64,000 bases of DNA from Nocardia puris (lineage in GTDB: Bacteria; Actinomycetota; Actinomycetes; Mycobacteriales; Mycobacteriaceae). Every line of letters begins with the position of its first letter. Positions within the stretch are counted from its first letter, which is position 1. Both the position numbers and the translations under genes were made by a program. Shown in pieces: positions 35,686 through 47,024 of the stretch. The notes below the pieces were generated by a model, which was given only the letters and a program-made list of their open reading frames with translations, had not been told where the DNA came from and did no database searches. The DNA is taken from positions 270,185 through 334,184 of the forward strand of contig NZ_QNRE01000006.1 of assembly GCF_003315035.1 (NCBI RefSeq), written 5' to 3'.

Positions 35686-37017
35686 TTACAGCCCTTCTCC
35701 GCCGAGTGAAAGGTGAGTTGCCTCTGGGGTGGGTGTTGACGATTCGTTACGTGTTCGTGTCAAACGACCCACTGTGGCTGCGATCCGGAGTACGTAGGCG
35801 TCCCGCGGATTCATCGGATCGCGGCCCGTGATCTCGGCGATCCGTTTGAGTCGGTAGCGAACGGTATTTGGATGGACGTACAGCTGACGGGCGCACGTCT
35901 CGACCGCTCCGCCGCAATCCAGGTAGGCATCGAGGGTGTCCGCCAGCGCCGATCCCGCCGCGGCCAACGGGAGGACAAGATACTCGTTCAACGCGTCGAC
36001 CGCAGCTCTATCCCCCAGCAAGGCGCGTTCGGGCAGAAGTTCGGCCGCGTGCACCGGCCGGGGCGCGCCCCGCCAGCCCACCACGGCCTCCATACCGGCC
36101 AGCGCCTCCACCGCGCTGGCGTGCGCCGCGCCCAGCGTGCGGGTGGTGGGGCCGATCACGACCGGGCCGTCGGAGAACACCTCCGCCAGCAGATCCGCCA
36201 TGAACGGCGACACGTGACTCGCCTCGCCCAGGTGACCGCTCACCACCATCACCAACCGCGCGCCCTGCACCACGGCCAGCGCCGCGCGACCGTGCCGCCC
36301 GGCGATGGTGTGCACCGCGCCCACCGACGAGACGCCCTGCTCCCCCGGCGGTGTGCCGACGAGCACGGTGGCGGGCGCGGTGGCGTCCCAGTTCAAGGTG
36401 GCCGCCCGGGAGAGCATGTCCGGGCCGGTGTCGCCGCGCACCACGGCGTCCACCACCAGGGCTTCCAGGCGGGTGTCCCACGCGCCGCGGGATTCGGCGG
36501 CGCTGGCGTACACCGAGGCGGCGGCGAACCCGAGCTCACGCCCGTAGCGCAGCACCGCCTCGGTGAGCGCGACCAGCTGCCGGTCGTTGCGTGCCAGCGC
36601 GGGCAGCCACTGTTCGAAGAACTCCATGGCGACGCGCACCATGTCGACGGTCTGGCGCAGCGTCAGCCGCCGCGCCAGATCCTGCGGAATCACTTGGAAG
36701 GCGTCCAGGCTGAACCGGATATCGCTGTCGGGGTCCTGGAGCCATTCGAGGAAGTTCACCACCGCGGTCTGCACCAGCATCTGCACGCCCGCGCGCTGCG
36801 CGGCGTCCAGATCGGCGAAGAACGGCAACCGGTCCTGCATCGACCCGACCGCCTCGGTGGACAGCCGTCCCGAGAACTGCTTCACACGCTTGAGCAGCGT
36901 GTCCGGAAGCGGATCACGGGTCTGCCGATTGGGGGAGAGCGCGCCCGTCGGCAGATACACCTCGTGCTCGGAGGAGCCTTCGGAGATCCGACGCGGCCGC
37001 GGCGGTTTACGTTCCAC
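35686..37017 (-). CDS. mabR: PucR-type regulator, MabR-like
   Basis: A 443-residue regulator orthologous by position to Rv2242/MabR, the activator of mycolic-acid FAS-II genes. Residues 40-190 are a helical sensor part, the middle is a GGDEF-like PucR segment, and the C-terminus is an HTH_30 domain (CARQLYVHPNTVRYRLKRIAEITGRDP). GTG at 37017 lies 14 bases after aceE. The operator before fabD suggests direct control of that operon. Confidence 0.88.
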   Translation of the reverse strand: MERKPPRPRRISEGSSEHEVYLPTGALSPNRQTRDPLPDTLLKRVKQFSGRLSTEAVGSMQDRLPFFADLDAAQRAGVQMLVQTAVVNFLEWLQDPDSDIRFSLDAFQVIPQDLARRLTLRQTVDMVRVAMEFFEQWLPALARNDRQLVALTEAVLRYGRELGFAAASVYASAAESRGAWDTRLEALVVDAVVRGDTGPDMLSRAATLNWDATAPATVLVGTPPGEQGVSSVGAVHTIAGRHGRAALAVVQGARLVMVVSGHLGEASHVSPFMADLLAEVFSDGPVVIGPTTRTLGAAHASAVEALAGMEAVVGWRGAPRPVHAAELLPERALLGDRAAVDALNEYLVLPLAAAGSALADTLDAYLDCGGAVETCARQLYVHPNTVRYRLKRIAEITGRDPMNPRDAYVLRIAATVGRLTRTRNESSTPTPEATHLSLGGEGL

Positions 37018-37031
37018 GTTCCAATTTTCCG

Positions 37032-39938
<2,907 letters not shown>

Positions 39939-40216
39939 AACTGCTCCTCGTACAGGGGGTGGACAAGCTGATGGCGTCGGTATCCCCGAACGGTCGCGCT
40001 GGTGGGCGGACCGCCCGTTACGAATGGTGTGGCGCACCCTCCATCCTTGCCGAGGATGCGTCCCAGGTCATCATGTCAGCCGGAAATCCAGTACCGTTTG
40101 CAGAAAACGGGTTACTCCCCAGTTGCCCCGGTGCGCATCGCGAACCGGGCGCGTCGAGCTGCCCGATCGCCTGTGCCGAAGGTCGCCGAATGGACAACGT
40201 GAGAGCGGGGAGGACG
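39939..40216. other. Divergent promoter region aceE / lipoprotein
   Basis: About 280 bases between oppositely directed genes. It contains GAGGAG for aceE and GGGGAGGAC for the lipoprotein. No operator is recognised. Confidence 0.4.
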
Positions 40217-40774
40217 ATGAACGTGCTGAACCCACGCGGGTTCGGACTGGTGTGCGCGACTGTCGCGGTCGTCGCCGGTCTCACCCTCGCCGGGTGCGCG
40301 GACCGGGTGGAGGGCGTCGCGGGCCCGAACGAGTCCGAGCTCGCCGCCTACAAGACCGAGGCGGCGGCCTCCTCGGCGGCGGCCACGTCCTCGCGGCGTG
40401 CCGCGGCGCAGGCCCAGGCCATCGCCACCAACTGCTCGCAGTTCCCCGTCACCACCGGCGTCGGCGTGACCAGCTACAACGCGTTCGTCGAGGCGCACGA
40501 CTCGAACGCGCCCGACTACGCCGCCAAACGCGACGCGGCCGCGCAGACGCTGGAGGAGGCCGCCTCGAAGGTCGAGACGGGCGTGAACACGGCCGCGGGC
40601 GCGCTGCCGGAGGATCTGGCCGCGAAGTTCACCGAGTACGTGGCCGCGGCCAGGCAGCTGGCCGCCGAGACCCGCGGCATGTCGTACACGGCGCCCGTCG
40701 ACGCGCTCAACAGCGCGAGCAGACGGGTGAACGACGCGCGCAACGCGGTCCGCGACGCGTGCCCGCCGAGCTGA
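40217..40774 (+). CDS. Lipoprotein, Rv2240c-position
   Basis: A 185-residue protein with signal peptide and lipobox LAGC. The mature part is Ala-rich and helical, with two cysteines (NCSQFP, DACPPS) that may pair. It occupies the place of Rv2240c between aceE and the DUF3052 gene. ATG after GGGGAGGAC. Function unknown. Confidence 0.72.
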   Translation: MNVLNPRGFGLVCATVAVVAGLTLAGCADRVEGVAGPNESELAAYKTEAAASSAAATSSRRAAAQAQAIATNCSQFPVTTGVGVTSYNAFVEAHDSNAPDYAAKRDAAAQTLEEAASKVETGVNTAAGALPEDLAAKFTEYVAAARQLAAETRGMSYTAPVDALNSASRRVNDARNAVRDACPPS

Positions 40775-40891
40775 CCCCGGACGCCCGATCGCGCGACATT
40801 CGGTGGGCTTTTCGCCCGATCGGCTTGCGCTCGAGGCGATAACCATGTTCGCTTGCAACTACCTGTAGTCGGGATTGAGGAGGACACCACC

Positions 40892-41314
40892 GTGGTCGCC
40901 GCGGCGGACGCGCAGAATTTCGCTCAGAAGCTTGGCATTACTCACGGGATGGTGGTCCAGGAGCTGGGCTGGGACGAGGACACCGACGACGATCTCCGTG
41001 CCGACGTGGAGGACACCAGCGGCGGTGAGATGGTCGACGAGGATTCCGACGAGGTCGTCGACGCGGTGCTGCTGTGGTGGCGCGACGGCGACGGCGACCT
41101 GGCCGATGAGCTGATGGAGGTCATCAGCCCGCTCGCCGACGACGGGTTCATCTGGGTGCTCACGCCCAAGACCGGTCATCCGGGGCACGTGGATCCCAGC
41201 GAGATCGCCGAGGCGGCGCCCACCGCGGGACTCACCCAGACCTCCGCGATCAGTCTCGGCGCGTGGATCGGCAGCAGGCTGGTGCAGCCGAAGGCTCCCT
41301 CGAAGCAGCGCTGA
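40892..41314 (+). CDS. DUF3052 protein
   Basis: A 140-residue acidic cytoplasmic protein of the actinobacterial DUF3052 family (QKLGITHGMVVQELGWDEDTDDDLR … LLWWRDGDGDLADELMEV). GTG at 40892 has GAGGAGGA seven bases upstream. The homologue Rv2239c sits in the same order before ahpE. No activity is known to me. Confidence 0.88.
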   Translation: MVAAADAQNFAQKLGITHGMVVQELGWDEDTDDDLRADVEDTSGGEMVDEDSDEVVDAVLLWWRDGDGDLADELMEVISPLADDGFIWVLTPKTGHPGHVDPSEIAEAAPTAGLTQTSAISLGAWIGSRLVQPKAPSKQR

Positions 41315-41387
41315 CCCTTTCGCTAAGGTTTCGCCGGGCGGTGTTACCCGCCGCCCGGCGGAGAACCGACCGATGGAGGATTCACGT

Positions 41388-41852
41388 ATGCCGCTCGAGG
41401 TGGGTGCTCTCGCACCGGATTTCACGCTGAAGGATCAGAACAACCAGGAAGTCACGCTGTCGGACTACCGGGGCGCGAAGAACGTGCTGATCGTGTTCTA
41501 TCCGCTGGCGTTCACCGGCATCTGTCAGGGCGAGCTCTGTCGCGTCCGTGACGAACTGCCCAAGTTCCAGAACGACGACGCCGAGATCCTGGCCATCTCG
41601 GTCGGCCCGCCGCCCACCCACAAGATCTGGGCCGCCGAACAGGGCTACACGTTCCCCTTGCTCTCGGATTTCTGGCCGCACGGCGCGGTGGCCCAGGCCT
41701 ACGGCGTATTCAACGAGAAGTCGGGCTGCCCGAATCGCGGCACCTTCGTGGTGGACCGCGAGGGATACATCCGCTTCGCCGAGATGAACGGTCCCGGTGA
41801 GCCGCGGGATCAGGCGGCGTGGGAAAAGGCGCTCGCCGCCTTGGATTCCTGA
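41388..41852 (+). CDS. ahpE: Peroxiredoxin AhpE
   Basis: A 154-residue thiol peroxidase. Peroxidatic Cys46 lies in PLAFTGICQGELC with the Pro/Thr pair expected around the sulfur. A second Cys51 is close by and a third lies in SGCPNRG. It reduces hydroperoxides and peroxynitrite. ATG at 41388 follows GGAGG. Confidence 0.94.
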   Translation: MPLEVGALAPDFTLKDQNNQEVTLSDYRGAKNVLIVFYPLAFTGICQGELCRVRDELPKFQNDDAEILAISVGPPPTHKIWAAEQGYTFPLLSDFWPHGAVAQAYGVFNEKSGCPNRGTFVVDREGYIRFAEMNGPGEPRDQAAWEKALAALDS

Positions 41853-41999
41853 CCCGATTCCCGCTCCCGCGGACCTCGGCGGACGCCGTCGGGAATGCCG
41901 CTGCGAGCGATTTCCGACCACTGAATGGCGTGGTGACGCGTAACACAGCGAATTCGTACGCGATGTGATCCGCACAACACCTATTCAGGAGGTTCGGAC

Positions 42000-42317
42000 A
42001 TGCTCTCTGCGAAGCGACTCGCCGCCGGCGCCGCCGTTGCCACCGCGACCGCGGGCCTCGTCCTCGCCAGTGGTGGCGTGGCCCAGGCCGATGTTCCGGT
42101 GTGGCAGGCCAACTGTCATGTCTACAACATCTTCAACACCGGCGGGATGGCCCACTGCGAGTTGCCCGCCTGGCACCAGGTGAAACTCACCTGCGTCGCC
42201 TGGCCGGTGCCCTTCACCTACTGGAAGTACGGCCCCATCCACCACGGGCAGAACCAATCCTGGGCCAGCTGCGATTCCCTGGGCGCCCTGGTGCGCGTGG
42301 AGGTCATCCAGGCATAG
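42000..42317 (+). CDS. Small secreted protein
   Basis: A 105-residue precursor with signal peptide (cleavage likely after AQA). The 73-residue mature part is Trp- and Cys-rich (four Cys: NCHVYN, HCELPA, LTCVAW, ASCDSL), suggesting a disulfide-held beta fold. AGGAGG ribosome-binding site. Family not recognised. Confidence 0.72.
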   Translation: MLSAKRLAAGAAVATATAGLVLASGGVAQADVPVWQANCHVYNIFNTGGMAHCELPAWHQVKLTCVAWPVPFTYWKYGPIHHGQNQSWASCDSLGALVRVEVIQA

Positions 42318-42424
42318 GGTCGCGGCCCACCGGCCCGACCGGCGGCTGCTCTTCTCGGACTGCGACGGAAGATCGCGGCCGCCGGTCACTCCGGCTCATC
42401 GGTGATACGAGCAAATCGAAACCA

Positions 42425-42467
42425 CCGCTCCTGCCCCGGGTGAATCCGCTCCTGCCCCCGGGTGAAT
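42425..42467. repeat. Tandem direct repeat of 21/22 bases
   Basis: Two adjacent copies of CCGCTCCTGCCCC(C)GGGTGAAT, at 42425-42445 and 42446-42467, differing only by one C. They lie in the gap before the first phosphonate operon. Confidence 0.8.
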
Positions 42468-42556
42468 CGGCGGATGCGGGGTTGTCATGGGAGTGGCGAC
42501 CTCCGCCACACCGCGTTGCCCTGGCGGTGTGCGGCGGTTGTCGGCCAGTTCAACTC

Positions 42557-42572
42557 ACCTATCTAGACAGGT
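42557..42572. promoter_or_regulatory. Candidate GntR/PhnF-type operator of the phnDCE operon
   Basis: ACCTATCTAGACAGGT is a 16-bp palindrome around TCTAGA with one mismatched pair. Operators of HutC-subfamily GntR regulators often have this TCTAGA-like core. It lies 38 bases upstream of the phnD start, and the operon encodes a HutC-type regulator. Confidence 0.6.
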
Positions 42573-42609
42573 AGCCGTCACGGCACATGCGATGGATAGG
42601 TGGACCGAA

Positions 42610-43494
42610 ATGTGGCCGAATAAAACTCTGGTAGGCGCCGGTATGGCTGCCCTCCTGATCGCCGGATCGAGCGCCTGCGGGAACTCCGAACCCGCCGATT
42701 CCGGCACCGTCCGTTTCGCGGTGACCGACCTCCAAGGGCTCGAGGAACTCCAGCGCGAATTCGGCGCCTTCACCGAGGTGCTGGCCCGGGAGACCGGGCT
42801 CGATATCGAACTGTTCGCGGTCACCAATCGCACGGCCGCGGCGGCCGCGCTGCAATCGGACCGCGTGGACGTCGTGTTCACCGGGCCCGCCGAGTACGTC
42901 GTGATCCACGAGCGCACCGAGGCTCAGCCGATCGTCGCGATCGAACGAGACGGCTACCGATCGTGCGTCTACACGACCGGGAGCAGCGGGGTCGCCTCGC
43001 TCACCGATCTGCGCGGGCAGCGCATCGCGATGAGCGATATCGGTTCCACCAGCGGACATCTGGGCCCGTCGCAGATGCTCGTCGACGCGGGGCTACAGCC
43101 ACGCACCGACGTCGAGGTGCTGACCGTCGGCGACGCGGTGCACGCGGCACTCGAACGCGGCGACGTGGCGGCGGTCGGCGTCGGCTGTCACGACTACGAG
43201 GAGTATGTGGCCGAAGACGAGCGCGCGGCTTTCCCGGTGCTCGCGGAGGGTCCCATCCTGCCGCCCGACCTGCTGATGGCCCGTGACGGGCTCGATCCCG
43301 AGGTCAGCGACAAGATCCGCCGGGCGTTCCTGGACGACTACGACGTCCTGCTGGCCGCGATCCTGGAGGGCAAGGACAACGCCAAGTTCGCCGGCTCCAC
43401 GGTCGTCGAAGTCACCGACGCCGATTACGACACGGTGCGCGCGATGTATCGCGCCATCGGTGTCGAGGATTTCACCGAGTTCGTCGGGAACTGA
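42610..43494 (+). CDS. phnD: Phosphonate ABC transporter substrate-binding protein (operon 1)
   Basis: A 294-residue PhnD-family binding protein (VRFAVTDLQGLEELQREFGAF, RVDVVFTGPAEYVV, SGHLGPSQMLVDAG). The N-terminal hydrophobic segment ends SSAC; the lipobox is weak but a lipoprotein anchor is likely. ATG at 42610 follows AGGTGG by seven bases; an upstream ATG at 42592 is possible. It delivers ligand to the phnC/phnE products that follow. Ligand may be a phosphonate or phosphite. Confidence 0.87.
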   Translation: MWPNKTLVGAGMAALLIAGSSACGNSEPADSGTVRFAVTDLQGLEELQREFGAFTEVLARETGLDIELFAVTNRTAAAAALQSDRVDVVFTGPAEYVVIHERTEAQPIVAIERDGYRSCVYTTGSSGVASLTDLRGQRIAMSDIGSTSGHLGPSQMLVDAGLQPRTDVEVLTVGDAVHAALERGDVAAVGVGCHDYEEYVAEDERAAFPVLAEGPILPPDLLMARDGLDPEVSDKIRRAFLDDYDVLLAAILEGKDNAKFAGSTVVEVTDADYDTVRAMYRAIGVEDFTEFVGN

Positions 43495-43497
43495 CCG

Positions 43498-44295
43498 ATG
43501 ACCCGAGCGCCCGCTATGGCGATATCGCCCACCGGGGCCGCCACCGCACCCGCGATCGAGCTGCGCGACGTGATCGTTCGCTTCCCCGGCGGCCGCACGG
43601 CCGTCGACGGCGTCGGGCTGCGCGTCCGGCGCGGTGAGATCGTCGCGCTCGTCGGCACGAACGGTGCGGGAAAGTCGACGCTGCTGCGGTGTGTGATCGG
43701 GCTCCAGCGGCCCAGTGCCGGAGCGGTCGTGGTCGGCGGTACGGATCTCGCGTCCGCGTCCAGGGGCGAACTGCGCGAGGTGCGGCGACGTACCGGATTC
43801 GTCTTCCAGCGTTCGCACCTGATCGGGCGGATGGGAGTGTTCGACACGGTGCTGCAGGGGGCGGCCGGCCGACACGGCCTGCGGTGCCTGCTCACCCCGA
43901 TCAGCCCCGCATCGGTCCGCGCCGAGGCGATGGAGTGTCTGGATCGCGTGGGATTGGCCGACCGGGCCGGGATGCGGCTGGCCGCGCTCAGCGGCGGCCA
44001 GCAGCAGCGCGTGGCGATCGCGCGGATGCTGATGCAGCGACCGTCTCTGATCCTGGCGGACGAGCCGATCGCCAGCCTCGATCCGGCCGCTGCCGAGCGG
44101 GTGCTGGCGCTGTTGCGCGACTGCGCCGCCGACTCCGGCGCCACCGTCGTGCTCGCCCTCCACCAGAGCGCGCTGGCCCTCGAGTACTGCGACCGCGTCG
44201 TCGGTCTCGGGTCGGGCCGGATCGTGCTCGACCGCCCGGCCGCCGACTGCGACGAGACGACCTTCGACGCCGTGTACGGCGGTGCCGTCTCGTGA
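43498..44295 (+). CDS. phnC: Phosphonate ABC transporter ATPase (operon 1)
   Basis: A 265-residue ABC ATPase with Walker A GTNGAGKST, signature LSGGQQQRV, Walker B LILADEP and the switch His in LALHQS. The LTPIS insertion after the Q-loop region fits the PhnC subfamily. Starts three bases after phnD; its stop overlaps the phnE start. Confidence 0.9.
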   Translation: MTRAPAMAISPTGAATAPAIELRDVIVRFPGGRTAVDGVGLRVRRGEIVALVGTNGAGKSTLLRCVIGLQRPSAGAVVVGGTDLASASRGELREVRRRTGFVFQRSHLIGRMGVFDTVLQGAAGRHGLRCLLTPISPASVRAEAMECLDRVGLADRAGMRLAALSGGQQQRVAIARMLMQRPSLILADEPIASLDPAAAERVLALLRDCAADSGATVVLALHQSALALEYCDRVVGLGSGRIVLDRPAADCDETTFDAVYGGAVS

Positions 44296-45101
44296 CACCC
44301 ACGACCACACCGCCCGCACGGCTGCGCAGGCCGAGTACACCCACCATCCTGCTGCTCGTGGTGGTACTCGGCCTGCTGGGACACGGCTGGACCCAAGGCG
44401 TCGCGATCCATCCGGAGGCACTGTCCACCGGAGTGTTCCGGCTCGGCGAGTTCCTCTCCGATGCCGTACCACCGGATTTCGGTCGTGCGGGCCCGATCCT
44501 GGGCGCCCTGCTGGTGACGGTGCAGATGGCCCTGCTCGGCACCCTCACGGGTGTGCTGCTGAGTCTGCCGCTCGCGGTGTGCGCCGCGGCCAACACCACG
44601 CCGGCGAGCGTCCTCTACGTCGCCGCCCGCGCGGTCATCACGGTCTGCCGCACCATTCCCGATCTGGTGTGGGGCCTGATTTTCGTGATCGCTGTCGGGC
44701 TCGGCCCCGAAGCGGGCGTGCTGGCGATCGCGGTGGATGTCATGGGCTTCTGCGGCCGGTTCTTCGCCGAGAGTATCGAGGAGGTCGGCGTGGGCACGAT
44801 CGAAAGCATGCGGGCCGTCGGCGGATCGGGGCCGGCTGTGCTGCTCGGTGCGGTCTTTCCCACCTGTCTGCCCTCGTTCGTCACCACCGCGATGTTCGCA
44901 CTGGAATCCTCGGCACGCTCGTCGGTGGTGCTCGGCTTGGTCGGGGCGGGCGGTATCGGCATCGAGCTGTCGGTGTCGATGACCCTGCTGCGCTACGACG
45001 AAGCGCTCGCCATCATCCTGGCCATCTTCGTCGTCGTACTCGGCATCGAACGGGTCTCGGTGGCCATCCGCCGCCGGATCCTGCGAGGTGACCGTGGCTG
45101 A
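44292..45101 (+). CDS. phnE: Phosphonate ABC transporter permease (operon 1)
   Basis: A 269-residue permease with about six membrane helices and the cytoplasmic EAA loop (ESIEEVGVGTIESMRAVGGSG). Single-copy PhnE, unlike the double form in operon 2. GTG overlaps the phnC stop by four bases. Its end overlaps the gntR gene. Confidence 0.9.
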   Translation: MTPTTTPPARLRRPSTPTILLLVVVLGLLGHGWTQGVAIHPEALSTGVFRLGEFLSDAVPPDFGRAGPILGALLVTVQMALLGTLTGVLLSLPLAVCAAANTTPASVLYVAARAVITVCRTIPDLVWGLIFVIAVGLGPEAGVLAIAVDVMGFCGRFFAESIEEVGVGTIESMRAVGGSGPAVLLGAVFPTCLPSFVTTAMFALESSARSSVVLGLVGAGGIGIELSVSMTLLRYDEALAIILAIFVVVLGIERVSVAIRRRILRGDRG

Positions 45102-45792
45102 ATCGACAGCGGTGAACCGCTACGCCGCGGTCCCTCTCTACCGTCAGATCGGCGAAGAACTCGAACGGCGGCTCGAGCACGAGTTCGCCCCGGGTGACCG
45201 GCTGCCGAGCGAAGCCGAGCTCGCCGCGGAGTACGGCGTCAACCGCCTGACGGTGCGCCGGGCGCTGACCGGTCTGCAACAGCGCGGTCGCATCGAAACA
45301 CGAATGGGCACGGGCTCGTTCGTCGCACCACCCATCGTGCGGTACGACGTGTCGACTGGCCGGGAGGCCAGCTTCACGCTGGCCATGGGCGAATCCGGCC
45401 ATGACGTGGTGGCTCGCCCGCTGTCGGTGGAAGACGTCGACGACGCGGTGCTCGGCCGCGCGCGCCGGTTTCGCGGCCTGCGGATCGTCGACGGCGTGCC
45501 CTGGTCGCTGACCGTCACCGTCCTCGCCGCCGGGCTGGCGGCGGGATGGGACGGCAAGCGGTCGCTGCACCAGATGCTGCGCGAGACCCACGCCGTGCGT
45601 ATCGTCCGCGCCCACCGCACGTTCGCCGCGGATGTCGCCGACCGCGACGACGCGGCGCTGCTTCGGATCCCCGTCGGGTCGCCACTGCTGTGCGTCGACG
45701 GGCTCAATGTCGATCGAGGAGGAAATCCAGTGGCGCTCGTCCAGCACCGATTCCGCGGGGATCGGATCCAGTTCACGGTGGACCTGCGGTGA
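45094..45792 (+). CDS. phnF: GntR-family regulator, HutC/PhnF type (operon 1)
   Basis: A 232-residue regulator. The N-terminal winged helix is standard (PLYRQIGEELERRLE, LPSEAELAAEYGVNRLTVRRAL, GTGSFV) and the C-terminal UTRA-type domain would bind the effector. GTG at 45094 has GAGG six bases upstream and overlaps the phnE end. It probably represses its own operon through the palindrome at 42557. Confidence 0.87.
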   Translation: MAESTAVNRYAAVPLYRQIGEELERRLEHEFAPGDRLPSEAELAAEYGVNRLTVRRALTGLQQRGRIETRMGTGSFVAPPIVRYDVSTGREASFTLAMGESGHDVVARPLSVEDVDDAVLGRARRFRGLRIVDGVPWSLTVTVLAAGLAAGWDGKRSLHQMLRETHAVRIVRAHRTFAADVADRDDAALLRIPVGSPLLCVDGLNVDRGGNPVALVQHRFRGDRIQFTVDLR

Positions 45793-46952
45793 GCACCTAT
45801 CACGGGGTCACCATCGTCACGGGACACGGCGCGTCCGTGATCACCGCCGCGGCGGTGGTCATCGATGATGAGCTCGGCGTGGTCACCGAACTCGCCGAGG
45901 GTGCGCCGGGCGACTACTTCTTGGTGCCGGCCGGGGTGGACCTGCATCTGGACAATCTCGTCGAACGCAGGCGACCACGCGCGACGGTCACCCTCGACCA
46001 CGACACCGTCCTTTCCGTGCTCGACGCCGAATGCGCCGCGGCGGGCATGGGCGTGGTGTGCATCGCGGCGCGCTGCGAGGACTCGCCGCGCAAGGGCATC
46101 GCCATCGAGGACGCCGGGCGTTTGGCCGAGTCGCTCGAACGACTCGGGCCGGATCTGGCGTGTGACTGGCGTATCCACGCCAGGGTGGAGCTCACCGACG
46201 ACCGCGCGGTCGGCGCCCTGGAGTCCCTGTTCGATGTATCGAGCCGGATCGCTGTGGTCTCGATGATCGAAACCACCCTGCGCCGCAGCCGATTCGCGAC
46301 GCTCGACGAGCTACGCGACTTCTATTCCGCGGATTGGGGTGTCAGTCCCGCGGAGGTCGAAGAGGTCTTCCGGGTGAGCCCCGCTCGCGAGCGCGCCGTC
46401 GGTCACCGCCGCGAGCAGGTGTCGGCGCTGGCGCGCGAGCACGGTGTCGTGCTGGCGACGCATGACGATCGCAGTCCCGAACACATCGAGGAAGGGCGGG
46501 CGGCCGGCGCCACCATCGCGGAATTCCCCCTCACCATGGACGCCGCCCGCCGGGCCGGTGAGCTGGGGATGACCGTCGTGCTCGGCGCACCGAACGCGGT
46601 GCGCGGCCGCTCGACCTCGTCGGCGAATCTGCTGGTGGCCGACGCGGTGCGCGCCGGGGTGTGCGATGTGCTGTGCTCGGACTATCTGCCTTCGGCGCTG
46701 CACACCGCCACCCAGGTGCTGGCGGCCGGTGACGGCGACCTGGCGCGCGCGGTGCGCATGGTGTCGGCCCGGCCCGCCGAGGTGCTCGGCATCGCGCATC
46801 CGGGCATCGCCGTCGGGCGGCCCTTGACCGCGACTCTGTATCGGCGCCACGGCACGGCGCTCGTCGGCGTCGGTTTGTGGCGAGATGGTCGCCGGGTCTT
46901 CGCGAGGCCGGGCGCCCAGGCTCGGCTCGCGTCACGCGCCGTAGGGGCTTGA
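45789..46952 (+). CDS. PhnM-like amidohydrolase (operon 1)
   Basis: A 387-residue metal-dependent hydrolase resembling PhnM. Metal motifs VPAGVDLHLDNLVE, RIHARVEL, LATHDDRSPEH, EFPLTMDAA, GAPNAVRGRS and CSDYLPS are all present. PhnM releases pyrophosphate from ribose-1-phosphonate triphosphate. This copy is clearly divergent from the PhnM in the C-P lyase operon and stands in an operon without lyase genes, so it may act on another transported compound. GTG overlaps the regulator's stop by four bases. Confidence 0.8.
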   Translation: MSTYHGVTIVTGHGASVITAAAVVIDDELGVVTELAEGAPGDYFLVPAGVDLHLDNLVERRRPRATVTLDHDTVLSVLDAECAAAGMGVVCIAARCEDSPRKGIAIEDAGRLAESLERLGPDLACDWRIHARVELTDDRAVGALESLFDVSSRIAVVSMIETTLRRSRFATLDELRDFYSADWGVSPAEVEEVFRVSPARERAVGHRREQVSALAREHGVVLATHDDRSPEHIEEGRAAGATIAEFPLTMDAARRAGELGMTVVLGAPNAVRGRSTSSANLLVADAVRAGVCDVLCSDYLPSALHTATQVLAAGDGDLARAVRMVSARPAEVLGIAHPGIAVGRPLTATLYRRHGTALVGVGLWRDGRRVFARPGAQARLASRAVGA

Positions 46953-46957
46953 ACGAC

Positions 46958-47004
46958 GATCGGGCCCGGCGGCAGCTCGGTGCGAGCGGCCGCCGGGCCC
47001 GATC
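46958..47004. terminator. Bidirectional terminator between the two phosphonate operons
   Basis: A perfect 15-bp GC-rich stem (46958-46972 with 46990-47004) and 17-base loop fill the 72-base gap between two convergent genes. It can end transcription from both operons. Confidence 0.85.
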
Positions 47005-47024
47005 AGACCGGGAGCCGAACCCGT

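Noticed and set aside
42424..42470. CRISPR-like repeat.
   Set aside because: Only two directly adjacent copies with no spacer between them.
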